64,000 bases of DNA, taken from the NCBI GenBank assembly GCA_964509545.1, contig CAZDXQ010000006.1:62001-126000 (forward strand), read 5' to 3'. Of this stretch, positions 31,752-39,610 are shown in pieces. The notes below the pieces were generated by a model. That model saw only the letters and a list, made by a program, of their open reading frames with translations. It was not told where the DNA came from and made no database searches. The position numbers were made by a program, and so were the translations under genes. The DNA is from JADJWR01 sp964509545 (GTDB taxonomy: Bacteria; Pseudomonadota; Gammaproteobacteria; Burkholderiales; Burkholderiaceae_F). Numbering within the stretch: position 1 is the first letter of the stretch; every line of letters begins with the position of its first letter.

Positions 31752-32816
31752 TCAAGCGGCTGCGAGCGCTGCGAACGCTTCGGTGGCGCGGTCGTGCAAT
31801 CGGCCGTCGGCGTCGCGGACGATGAAGTACGCCGCCAGATTCTCGCGCCGGGCCAGCGCCCAGCCGGCCTGCGGCCCGAGCACGATCAGCGCCGTGGCCA
31901 ATGCGTCGGCGCGCATGCAGTCGTCGGCCACCACCGTCACCGAGGCCAGCCCGTGCGCGATCGGCGCCGCAGTGCGCGGGTCGATCTCGTGCGAATAGCG
32001 GCGGCCGCCAAGCTCGAAATAGATGCGGTAGTCGCCCGAGGTGGCCATGGCACGGCCGGAAAGCGGCACGACGGTCCGCGCCCGCTGCGGCACCGCGTCC
32101 GGCTCCTCGATGCCGATACGCCAAGCGCTGCCCTGCGCGTTACGGCCCCGCGTGCGCACCTCGCCGCCGACCTCGATCATGTAGTCGTCGATGCCGGCCG
32201 CCTCGATCGCCCGCGCCGCCAGGTCGACGCCGTAGCCCTTGGCGATGCCGCCGAGATCGGCCTGCAATGCCGGGTGCGCCTTGGCCGCCGTGCGCTGCAG
32301 CGGATCGAGGCGCAGGCCGCGATAGTCGATGGCCGCAAGCTGCGCCCGCACCTCGTTCTCAGCCGGCACCCGGCGCCGTCTCTCCGGCCCGAAGCCCCAG
32401 GCCATCACCAGCGGCGCCACCGTGACGTCGAACGCGCCCTGCGACAAGGTGGCGACCTCGTCGCCCGCCGCCAGCACGGCGAACAAATCCTTCGACAGCG
32501 GCATCGGTGCGACCGAGCGGTGGCTGTTGAATCGCATCAGTTCGGAATCCGGCCGGTACAGCGTCATGCCGCGGTTGACGCCATCGAGCGCCGAGTGCAC
32601 ATCGGCGGCGAGGCGCTCCAGCCGCGCAGCGGGAAGCGATCCCGCGGCGAACTTGACCACGTAGGACGTGCCCATCGTCTCGCCGGTGAACTGCTGCGGC
32701 GACTGAGCCGGGACAGCGACGCGGTTGCGCTCGCCGCAGCCGGCAAGGGCCAGCGCGCCGATCGAGCCTGCGGCGCCGAGCAGCCGGCGCCGGCACGGGG
32801 AAAGCAGCGTGTCCAT
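31752..32816 (-). CDS. apbE: FAD:protein FMN transferase ApbE
   Basis: An exported flavin transferase of 354 residues that attaches FMN covalently to Thr in NqrB and NqrC. The N-terminal leader ends in a lipobox-like LALAGC near residue 26, so it is probably a periplasmic lipoprotein. Conserved blocks are FTGETMGTSYVVKF near 63, DLGGIAKGYGVDLAARAIEA near 187, YMIEVGGEVRTRGRNAQGS near 212, and IDPRTAAPIAHGLASVTVVA near 276 with the metal-binding Asp/Thr region after it. The ATG overlaps the stop of the CBS gene by one base (TGATG), placing it in the nqr operon together with its own substrates. Confidence 0.93.
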   Translation of the reverse strand: MDTLLSPCRRRLLGAAGSIGALALAGCGERNRVAVPAQSPQQFTGETMGTSYVVKFAAGSLPAARLERLAADVHSALDGVNRGMTLYRPDSELMRFNSHRSVAPMPLSKDLFAVLAAGDEVATLSQGAFDVTVAPLVMAWGFGPERRRRVPAENEVRAQLAAIDYRGLRLDPLQRTAAKAHPALQADLGGIAKGYGVDLAARAIEAAGIDDYMIEVGGEVRTRGRNAQGSAWRIGIEEPDAVPQRARTVVPLSGRAMATSGDYRIYFELGGRRYSHEIDPRTAAPIAHGLASVTVVADDCMRADALATALIVLGPQAGWALARRENLAAYFIVRDADGRLHDRATEAFAALAAA

Positions 32817-33289
32817 CAGCTTGCTCCTGCGGGTTTATTGGCGGCGGCGCGCTCAAGGGAACTGCGCACGGCCGCCTCGAAGCGGCCCTCGCCGTGGCGG
32901 ATCAGGTAATTGGTCATGTCGCCCATCGACACCAGGCCAAGCACGCGCGGTCCGTCCATCACCAGCAGATGGCGGAAGCGGTTCAGCTGCATCAGCGCCA
33001 TCGCCGCCTCGACCGTGGTGCCCGGCGAGACGAAGCGCACGTCGCGCGTCATCACCAGCGAGATCGGCGTGGACGCCGGGTCGCGTCCCGCGTGCACCAC
33101 CCGCAGCAGCAGGTCGCGTTCGGTGAAGATGCCGTCGACGAGGCCATCCTCGTTGCGGATCAGCACCGCGCCGATGCGGTGCTCGGCCAGCGCGTTGACC
33201 GCATCCATGACGGTGGCGCCGGCATCGACGGTGACCAGCACGTCGGCGTCCTTCTTCAGCGCCATCACGGTTTCGACGGTTTGCTGCAT
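32816..33289 (-). CDS. Tandem CBS-domain protein within the nqr operon
   Basis: A soluble protein of 157 residues consisting of two CBS domains. The first (about 10-75) has ATVMDAVNALAEHRIGAVLIRNEDGLVDGIFTERD, the second (about 85-140) TVEAAMALMQLNRFRHLLVM and VLGLVSMGDMTNYLI. CBS pairs usually bind adenine nucleotides and sense energy state. No catalytic domain is attached. It lies between nqrF (18 bases upstream) and apbE (1-base overlap), so it is co-transcribed with Na+-NQR; it is not one of the six subunits. A role in adenylate-linked control of the enzyme is inference. A second CBS-pair protein is encoded at 56976-57404 upstream of nuo. Confidence 0.85.
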   Translation of the reverse strand: MQQTVETVMALKKDADVLVTVDAGATVMDAVNALAEHRIGAVLIRNEDGLVDGIFTERDLLLRVVHAGRDPASTPISLVMTRDVRFVSPGTTVEAAMALMQLNRFRHLLVMDGPRVLGLVSMGDMTNYLIRHGEGRFEAAVRSSLERAAANKPAGAS

Positions 33290-33307
33290 CTCTTGTCCTC
33301 CGCGCGG

Positions 33308-34537
33308 CTACAGGCCGAAGTCGTCGAGCATGATGTTCTCGCGGTCGACGCCGAATTCCATCGCCAGCTTGATCACCGCCTTGTTCATCACGTCCGGCCC
33401 GCACAGGTAGAACTCGATGTCCTCCGGCGCCGGGTGCTTCTCCAGGTACATCTTGCGCAGCACGTGGTGCCGCACCAGCCCGACCGGGCCTGTCCAGTTG
33501 TCCTCCGGCCGCGGCTCCGACAGCACGATATGCCAGGAGAAGTTCGGATGCTCGGCGGCCAGCTTGTTGAACTCGTCGATGTAGAAGGCTTCCTTCAGAT
33601 TGCGCGCCGAGTACCAGAACACCATCTTGCGCTTGCTCTTCAGCCGCAGCAGCTGGTCGAAGATGTGCGCCCGCATCGGCGCCATTCCCGCGCCGGCGGC
33701 GACGAAGCACATCTCTTTGTCGGTGTCCTTGGCGAAGAACTCGCCGAACGGGCCGGACACCGTGACCAGGTCGCCGGGCTTCAGGCGGAACAGCCACGAA
33801 CTCATCTTGCCTGGCGGGATGTCGTCGCGATAGTCGGGCGGGAAGGCGATGCGGATGGTGAACAGCAGGATGCCCTTTTCGAGCGGGTAGTTGGCCATCG
33901 AATAGCCGCGCTCGACGTTCTCCGTCACCACCGACCGGAAGCGCCACAGGTCGAAGCGGTCCCACTCCTCGCGGAACTCCGGCTCGATGTCGAACTCCCT
34001 GTAGCTCAGTTCGTGCGGCGGGCACTCGATCTGCACGTAGCCGCCGGCGCGAAACGGCACCTCCTCGCCCTCGGGCAGCGCCAGCTTCAGCTCCTTGATG
34101 AAGGTCGACACGTTGCGGTTGTGGATCACCCGGCACTGCCACTTGCGCACCGAGAAGATCTCGGGCGCGACCTCGATCCGCATGTCGCGCTTGACCTTGA
34201 CCTGGCAGGCCAGGCGATAGCCGTGTTTGGCCTCGCGCGGCGAGATGAAGCCGGTCTCGGTCGGCAGCAGCGCGCCGCCGCCTTCCTTGACCACGACTTC
34301 GCACACGCCGCAGGCGCCCTTGCCACCGCATGCGGCGGGCAGGAAGATGCGGTTCGACGTCAGCGCGTTGAGCAGCGTGCCGCCAGCTTCGACCTTCAGC
34401 GCCTTCGAATCGTCCTCGTTGACGACGATCGACACGTCGCCGCTGGCCACCAGCTTGCGCCGCGCGCCCATCAGCAGCAGCACCAGCAGCAGCACGACGA
34501 CGGTGAACATGACGACGGCAAGGACAATGTCGAGCAT
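33308..34537 (-). CDS. nqrF: Na+-translocating NADH:quinone reductase subunit F
   Basis: The NADH-oxidising subunit, 409 residues. One N-terminal helix (about 3-24) anchors a plant-type [2Fe-2S] domain whose ligands are C70, C76, C79 (PAACGGKGACGVC) and C111. An FAD/NADH reductase domain follows: the FAD-binding RFRSVVTENVERGYSMANYP region near 195-215, GPFGEFFAKDTDKEMCFVAAG near 265, and a C-terminal YLCGPDVMNKAVI. Electrons pass NADH to FAD to 2Fe-2S, then on to the NqrD/E iron centre. It is the last structural subunit in the operon, starting 20 bases after nqrE. Confidence 0.95.
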   Translation of the reverse strand: MLDIVLAVVMFTVVVLLLVLLLMGARRKLVASGDVSIVVNEDDSKALKVEAGGTLLNALTSNRIFLPAACGGKGACGVCEVVVKEGGGALLPTETGFISPREAKHGYRLACQVKVKRDMRIEVAPEIFSVRKWQCRVIHNRNVSTFIKELKLALPEGEEVPFRAGGYVQIECPPHELSYREFDIEPEFREEWDRFDLWRFRSVVTENVERGYSMANYPLEKGILLFTIRIAFPPDYRDDIPPGKMSSWLFRLKPGDLVTVSGPFGEFFAKDTDKEMCFVAAGAGMAPMRAHIFDQLLRLKSKRKMVFWYSARNLKEAFYIDEFNKLAAEHPNFSWHIVLSEPRPEDNWTGPVGLVRHHVLRKMYLEKHPAPEDIEFYLCGPDVMNKAVIKLAMEFGVDRENIMLDDFGL

Positions 34538-34557
34538 GGCGGCCTCTCAGTGTCCTG

Positions 34558-35172
34558 TCACAGCTGGATGCCGGAGAACATCATGAACGCCAGCGACATC
34601 AGGCCGGCGCTGATGAAGGTGATGCCGAGCCCGCGCAGGCCGGCCGGCACGTTCGAGTAGGTGAGCTTCTCGCGGATGGCCGCCAGCGCGATCAGGGCGA
34701 TGGCGAAGCCCAACCCGGAGCCAAAGGCGAAGACGACGCTTTCGCCGAAGGCGTACTCGCGCTCCTGCATGAACAGCGCTCCGCCGAGGATGACGCAGTT
34801 CACCGCGATCAGCGGCAGGAACACGCCGAGCGTGTTGTAAAGCCCCGGCGCGTAGCGGTCGACCGCCATTTCGACCACCTGCACGGCGGCAGCGATGGTG
34901 GCGATGAACAGGATGAACGACAGGAAGGTCAGGTTGACTCCGGCCAGCTGCGGGCTGATCCACGACAGCGCGCCCTCGCTGAGCAGGTAGCGCAGGATCA
35001 GGTTGTTCAGCGGCACGGTCAGGACCTGCACGAACACCACCGCCACGCCCAGGCCGATCGCCGTCTCGACCTTCTTCGAACAGGCCAGGAACGAGCACAT
35101 GCCCAGGAAGTAGGCGAGCGCCATGTTCTCGAGGAAGATCGAGCGGACGGCGAGGTTCAGGTAGTGCTCCAT
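34558..35172 (-). CDS. nqrE: Na+-translocating NADH:quinone reductase subunit E
   Basis: A membrane subunit of 204 residues with six helices. It carries two of the cysteines that hold the intramembrane iron centre shared with NqrD: one in FLGMCSFLACSKKVE near residue 26, one in AVNCVILGGALFMQERE near 120. The sequence is standard for NqrE, including EHYLNLAVRSIFLENMALAY at the N-terminus. It is separated from nqrD by a 164-base repeat-containing spacer, an exception in this otherwise tight operon. Confidence 0.95.
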   Translation of the reverse strand: MEHYLNLAVRSIFLENMALAYFLGMCSFLACSKKVETAIGLGVAVVFVQVLTVPLNNLILRYLLSEGALSWISPQLAGVNLTFLSFILFIATIAAAVQVVEMAVDRYAPGLYNTLGVFLPLIAVNCVILGGALFMQEREYAFGESVVFAFGSGLGFAIALIALAAIREKLTYSNVPAGLRGLGITFISAGLMSLAFMMFSGIQL

Positions 35173-35336
35173 TCAGCACCCGCCCGGCCGCGCTAACGGC
35201 ACTGAACGCCCCTCGGGGTGCGAGGCCGGACGCGGGCCGGCACCGGCGTGCCGGCGAACGCCAGCCGAGCCGACCGGGCCTGCAAGCCCGGCCGCGGAAC
35301 GGCGAACGCAGTGAGGGCGGGGGCAGTTCATCTTCT
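35173..35336 (-). repeat. Intergenic repeat-family copy between nqrD and nqrE
   Basis: A 164-base spacer with no coding frame. Reading the plus strand it begins CCCGCCCGGCCGCGCTAACG, contains ACTGAACGCCCCTCGGGG, and ends GCGAACGCAGTGAGGGCGGG. These blocks resemble the repeat between nuoA and nuoB (CCCGGCCGCCCGAAGCC, GCCCCCTCGGGGGG, GCGAAGCGAGCGTGGGGG) in the same order. It is a diverged member of the dispersed family. Confidence 0.6.
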
Positions 35337-35996
35337 CTAGTCCTTTTCCTGCAGATGCGGCTTCCAGGTGCGCAGCGCCCAGATCAGCAGTCCGATCAGG
35401 AACAGCGCCGACGGCGCCAGCAGCATCAGGCCGTTCGGCACGTACCAGCCGCCGTCCTTGGACAGCGGCAGCACGGTGTAGCCGAGGATCTTGCCGGCAC
35501 CGAACAGTTCGCGCGCCACCGCGACCACGACCAGCACCAGACCGTAGCCGAGGCCGTTGCCGATGCCGTCGAGCACCGACGCGTACGGCGGGTTGTTCAT
35601 CGCGAAGCCCTCGGCGCGGCCCATCACGATGCAGTTGGTGATGATCAGGCCAACGAATACCGACAGCTCAAGCGAAAGCTCGTACAGCGTCGCCTTCAGC
35701 ACCTGGTCGAAGACGATCACCAGCGAGGCGATGATGGCCAGCTGCACGATGATGCGGATCGACGACGGCGTGCGCTCGCGAACGAGGCTCACCGCGAGGT
35801 TGGCCAGCATCGCTACCAGAACCACACCGGCGGTCATCACCAGCGCCTTGTCCACCCGCGTAGTGATGGCCAGCGCCGAGCAGATGCCCAGCACCTGCAC
35901 GCCGATCGGGTTGTTGACCAGCACCGGGTCGAACAGGATGGCGCGCTCGCGCTTGCCGAAAGCGCCCCCCCCTGCAGCTGGATTGACTGCGCTCAT
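35337..35996 (-). CDS. nqrD: Na+-translocating NADH:quinone reductase subunit D
   Basis: A membrane subunit of 219 residues with six helices, structural homologue of NqrE. Iron-centre cysteines sit in VLGICSALAITTRVDKA near residue 38 and in LIITNCIVMGRAEGFAMNNP near 120. The N-terminus has a 20-residue Ala/Gly-rich extension compared with typical NqrD. It starts 28 bases after nqrC. Together with NqrE it forms the inverted pair that carries electrons across the membrane. Confidence 0.95.
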   Translation of the reverse strand: MSAVNPAAGGGAFGKRERAILFDPVLVNNPIGVQVLGICSALAITTRVDKALVMTAGVVLVAMLANLAVSLVRERTPSSIRIIVQLAIIASLVIVFDQVLKATLYELSLELSVFVGLIITNCIVMGRAEGFAMNNPPYASVLDGIGNGLGYGLVLVVVAVARELFGAGKILGYTVLPLSKDGGWYVPNGLMLLAPSALFLIGLLIWALRTWKPHLQEKD

Positions 35997-36024
35997 CGCT
36001 CCTCCCCGAGGCCCGTACGCATTC

Positions 36025-36813
36025 TCATCCGGCCCCTCGCTGGCGGAATTTCTTCAGAAACCTGCCGTAGCCGTCGTCGCTGAGCCAGAACTGCGTCAGC
36101 CGCGTGATCGCGTTGCTGGTGATCGTCGCCCCCGACATGCCGTCGACCTTCAACGGGTCCTTCTCCGGCGGCCCGGCGGTGCCCTTGATCACCGTGATCC
36201 GCGGCAGGCCCTGCTCGTCGTAGGCCTTGCGCCCCTGCCACAGTGCCAGCCAGGCCGGGTTGGAGATCTCGCCGCCGAGCCCTGGCGTCTCCTTGTGCTC
36301 GTAGTAGGTCAGGCCGCGGATCGTGACTCCGTCGCGGCCGAGCGCCATGAAGCCGTAGACGGTGCCCCACATGCCGAGCCCCTCGAGCGGGATCACCAGC
36401 TGCTCGACCTCGCGGTCCTTCAGTACGAAGTAGACGACGCCGGTGTTGGGCATGCGGCCGATGCCGGCGTTGTTGGCCGGCGCCACGCGGCTGGCGCCCG
36501 GATCGTTGCGCGCCGCCCGCTGGTCGTAGCTGCGTGCATCGGCCCTGTCTTCGGCCAGCAGTTCGCCGGTGGCGAGGTCGACCAGGCGTGCCTTCACGTC
36601 GGCCTGGAAGTAGCGCTCGACCTGCTGCCGGCTGACGTCCTCGCCCGGCTTGACCAGGCCGGCGGCGATCAGCACGTTCTTCTCCATGTACAGGCGCGCG
36701 TTCGCCTTCTGCCGCGGCTGCAGTGTCACCGCTGCGCCGGAGACGAGCAGCGCGCAGACGACGCAGACGATGGTCGCGAAGACGATCGTGTAACGCGTCG
36801 AATTGACGTTCAT
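36025..36813 (-). CDS. nqrC: Na+-translocating NADH:quinone reductase subunit C
   Basis: A periplasmic subunit of 262 residues with one N-terminal membrane anchor (about 8-30). FMN is linked covalently to Thr230 in VDGMSGATIT, the ApbE target motif. Other conserved blocks are PLEGLGMWGTVYGFMAL near 141 and YYEHKETPGLGGEI near 170. I start at the ATG at 36813, which has GAGG eight bases upstream; an in-frame GTG at 36831 would overlap nqrB by 8 bases and add six residues. Confidence 0.94.
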   Translation of the reverse strand: MNVNSTRYTIVFATIVCVVCALLVSGAAVTLQPRQKANARLYMEKNVLIAAGLVKPGEDVSRQQVERYFQADVKARLVDLATGELLAEDRADARSYDQRAARNDPGASRVAPANNAGIGRMPNTGVVYFVLKDREVEQLVIPLEGLGMWGTVYGFMALGRDGVTIRGLTYYEHKETPGLGGEISNPAWLALWQGRKAYDEQGLPRITVIKGTAGPPEKDPLKVDGMSGATITSNAITRLTQFWLSDDGYGRFLKKFRQRGAG

Positions 36814-36823
36814 GGCGCTTGCC

Positions 36824-38050
36824 TCAGCCACGGCGCGCGAGCCTCCGCCGGATGTTGGCCTGCACGAAGCCGTAGTCGATGACCGGCGCCATCACGTTCA
36901 TGAACAGGATCACCAGCATCACCGACTCCGGATAGGCCGGATTGACGACGCGGATCAGCACGATGAGCGCCCCGATCAGGAAGCCGTAGACCCACTTGCC
37001 CTTTTCGGAGAAGGGCGACGTCACCGGGTCGGTGGCCATGAACACCATGCCGAAGGCCCAGCCGCCGAGCACCATGTGCCACCAGAACGGCACGCCGAAC
37101 CACGGATTGGTCGACGAGCCGATCGCGTTGAGCAGGCTGGCCATGGCGATCGTGCCCAGCGTCACGGCCGCCATCGTCCGCCACGAGCCGACCTTGGTGA
37201 CGAGGATGATCACCGCGCCGATCAGGCAGGCCAGTGCCGAGGTCTCGCCCATGCTGCCCGGCTCCCAGCCGACGAAGGCGTTCCACCACGAAAAGCCCTG
37301 CTCGGCGAACGGCCCGGTCATCAGCCGCATCTGGCCGAGCAGTGTGGCGCCGGAAAAACCATCGACCGCGGCACCGTCGGGCACGGCCGTCCACACCTTG
37401 TCGCCGGAGATCTCCGCCGGGTAGGCGAAGAACAGGAACGCGCGGGCGGCCAGCGCCGGGTTGATGAAGTTCATGCCGGTGCCGCCGAACAGTTCCTTGG
37501 CGATCACCACGCCGAAGCTGATGCCCAGCGCCGCCTGCCACAGCGGCGTGGTCGGCGGCAGGATCAGCGGAAAGAGGATGCCGGTGACGAAGAAGCCTTC
37601 GTTGACCTCGATCCGGCGCACGATGGCGAACAGCACTTCCCAGGTCAGGCCGACCGCCATCGTCACGATGTAAAGGGGCAGGAAGTACAGCGCCCCGTGC
37701 GTGAGATTGGCGAGCGGACTGGACGGCGAATAGCCGACGCCGAGCCACCGGATCACGTCGTGCCGCCAGCCCTCGAGCGCCGCGCTCTTCGCCGGGTCGA
37801 TCGCCAGGTTGGCCTGCAGCCCGGTGTTGACCATCGCCATGAACACGCACGGCAGCGCGGCGATGACCACCATCATCATCATCCGCTTCAGATCGATGGC
37901 GTCGCGCACATGGCTGCAGGTGCGCGCCACCGACGACGGCGTGTAGAAGAAGGTGTCGGCCGCTTCCCACAGCGGATACAGCTTCTCCAGCTTGCCGCCC
38001 TTTTCGAAGTGGTGGGCCTGGCGGTCGAGGAAAGCGCGCAAGGCCCGCAT
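36824..38050 (-). CDS. nqrB: Na+-translocating NADH:quinone reductase subunit B
   Basis: The largest membrane subunit, 408 residues and about ten helices, containing the quinone site and the sodium pathway. Covalent FMN is on Thr236 (GFSGATLLGQM), the same position as in the Vibrio enzyme. GKLEKLYPLWEAADTFFYTP near the N-terminus and EVNEGFFVTGILFPLILPP near 147 are family-specific. The ATG at 38050 overlaps the nqrA stop by one base (TGATG); a longer in-frame extension to 38119 is antisense-like filler over nqrA. Confidence 0.95.
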   Translation of the reverse strand: MRALRAFLDRQAHHFEKGGKLEKLYPLWEAADTFFYTPSSVARTCSHVRDAIDLKRMMMMVVIAALPCVFMAMVNTGLQANLAIDPAKSAALEGWRHDVIRWLGVGYSPSSPLANLTHGALYFLPLYIVTMAVGLTWEVLFAIVRRIEVNEGFFVTGILFPLILPPTTPLWQAALGISFGVVIAKELFGGTGMNFINPALAARAFLFFAYPAEISGDKVWTAVPDGAAVDGFSGATLLGQMRLMTGPFAEQGFSWWNAFVGWEPGSMGETSALACLIGAVIILVTKVGSWRTMAAVTLGTIAMASLLNAIGSSTNPWFGVPFWWHMVLGGWAFGMVFMATDPVTSPFSEKGKWVYGFLIGALIVLIRVVNPAYPESVMLVILFMNVMAPVIDYGFVQANIRRRLARRG

Positions 38051-39405
38051 CAATGCTCCTTCTCGATGCGCGTCAGCGCCTCGCGCAGCAGCGGCCCGTA
38101 CTCGTACTTCGACGGGCACACACAGGTGGCCAGCGCGATGTCCTCCTCGTCGAGCTCGAGCGCGCCGAGTTTCTGCGCCGCCTCATCGTCCCTGATGATC
38201 AGCGCCCGCAGCAGGAAAGTCGGCTCGATGTCGAACGGCAGCACGCGCTCGTAGGTGCCGATAGGCACCATCGCCCGCGGCCCGCCATTGACCGTCGTGG
38301 TCAGCACGCGCTGCGCGCGCGAAAACGCGCCGAGCACGGCGCCAGTAACGGAGAACTTGTCCGCGCCCGGCCGGATGTAGCCGAACATCTCGCGTTCGCG
38401 CCCTTCCGGCAGCGCCGCGACCTGCAGGTGATAGCGGCCGAGATAGCCGTGCACTTCGCCGGCGGCGGCACGTCCGTCGAGCACGGAGCCGGAGATGACG
38501 CGGGAATCGAACTCGCCCAGTTCGCCGGCGACCAGCTCGTCGACGCAGGCGCCCAGCCGGGTGCGCAAAAGGCGGGGGGCGCGCACCGATGGCCCGGCAA
38601 GCGAGATCACGCGCTGCACGTCGAGCCGGCCCGTGCGCAGCAGGTGGCCCAGCGCGACCACGTCCTGGTAGCCGATGTGCCAGACCCGTCGCTCCATGCT
38701 GACCGGACGGATGCAGTGAATGTGCCAGCCGACGGCGCCGGAGGGGTGAGGTCCACCGAACTGTTCGTGCCGCACGCCCGCGGGCGGATCGAATGTCTCT
38801 CCGGCCGCTGTGCAAAGGATCACCGGGCCGGCGCCGAGCTTGGTCAGCGCGACGAGGCCGTCTCGGAATTCGTCCGCGCGCGCACCGATCACCAGCGCTG
38901 GCGGCGGCGCGTGCGGCCGCGTATCTGTGGCGGTGACGAACAGCGCCTCGGCGCTGCCGTCGGCGGCAGGCACGTGGCCGAACGGCCGCTGACGCAGCGC
39001 CGTCCACAGGCCCGATTCGAGCATCAGCGCGCGCACCGCGCCGGTATCGAGTTCGCCCGCCGCACGGCCGCTGAAAGAGGCGAACGCGACCTGCCGCGCC
39101 GGGCCGTCGCCAGCGTCAACATCGATCACGACCGAGATCAGCGCCCGACGCTCGCCGCGATGAATCGCCGCCACCGTCCCCGCCGCCGGCGCGGTGAACG
39201 AGACACCGGGGCTGCGCTTGTCCTCGTACAGCTTCTGTCCACGCAGGACCCGGTCGCCGACCTGAACTGCGAGCCCCGGCTTCAAGCCGGGGACATCGGC
39301 CGCCAGCAGCGCCACGCGCGAACTCGGCCGTGCGTCTTCGATCTGCAACGCCGGCGCACCGGCCAATGGCAGATCGAGCCCCCTGCGATTTCGAAACACG
39401 GCCAT
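38050..39405 (-). CDS. nqrA: Na+-translocating NADH:quinone reductase subunit A
   Basis: A peripheral cytoplasmic subunit of 451 residues with no membrane helix, first gene of the operon. The N-terminus RNRRGLDLPLAGAPALQI and the block LAVQVGDRVLRGQKLYEDKR then PGVSFTAPAAGTVAAIHRGERRAL are characteristic. The C-terminal region has DEEDIALATCVCPSKYEYGP near residue 430. NqrA has been implicated in quinone binding with NqrB. An FNR-like palindrome lies 110 bases before its start codon. Confidence 0.95.
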   Translation of the reverse strand: MAVFRNRRGLDLPLAGAPALQIEDARPSSRVALLAADVPGLKPGLAVQVGDRVLRGQKLYEDKRSPGVSFTAPAAGTVAAIHRGERRALISVVIDVDAGDGPARQVAFASFSGRAAGELDTGAVRALMLESGLWTALRQRPFGHVPAADGSAEALFVTATDTRPHAPPPALVIGARADEFRDGLVALTKLGAGPVILCTAAGETFDPPAGVRHEQFGGPHPSGAVGWHIHCIRPVSMERRVWHIGYQDVVALGHLLRTGRLDVQRVISLAGPSVRAPRLLRTRLGACVDELVAGELGEFDSRVISGSVLDGRAAAGEVHGYLGRYHLQVAALPEGREREMFGYIRPGADKFSVTGAVLGAFSRAQRVLTTTVNGGPRAMVPIGTYERVLPFDIEPTFLLRALIIRDDEAAQKLGALELDEEDIALATCVCPSKYEYGPLLREALTRIEKEH

Positions 39406-39514
39406 CGTCTTGCTGGTTCTCTGGTGCCTTGCGCAGCGCGCGACCGCGACCTTCCGCTATCGAATCCCGGTCGCCAAGACCGAGCAACCGTATGCGTTCC
39501 GCCGCGCGCCCGCC

Positions 39515-39528
39515 TTGAGCGCGGTCAA
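39515..39528 (-). promoter_or_regulatory. FNR/FixK-like palindrome upstream of nqrA
   Basis: TTGAGCGCGGTCAA on the plus strand, a TTGA-N6-TCAA dyad as bound by CRP/FNR-family regulators (consensus TTGAT-N4-ATCAA). It is centred about 116 bases before the nqrA start codon. Two further matches occur upstream of nuoA and beside maeA, and TTGA-N6-TCAA should be rare at this base composition. Confidence 0.5.
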
Positions 39529-39610
39529 TGACCGCCACTGAGCCCGCGCCAGCGCTTTCCCTAGATCGCGCGGTGTTCGCCGCTACGCCGACGCCGCGCA
39601 ACGTACTCCG

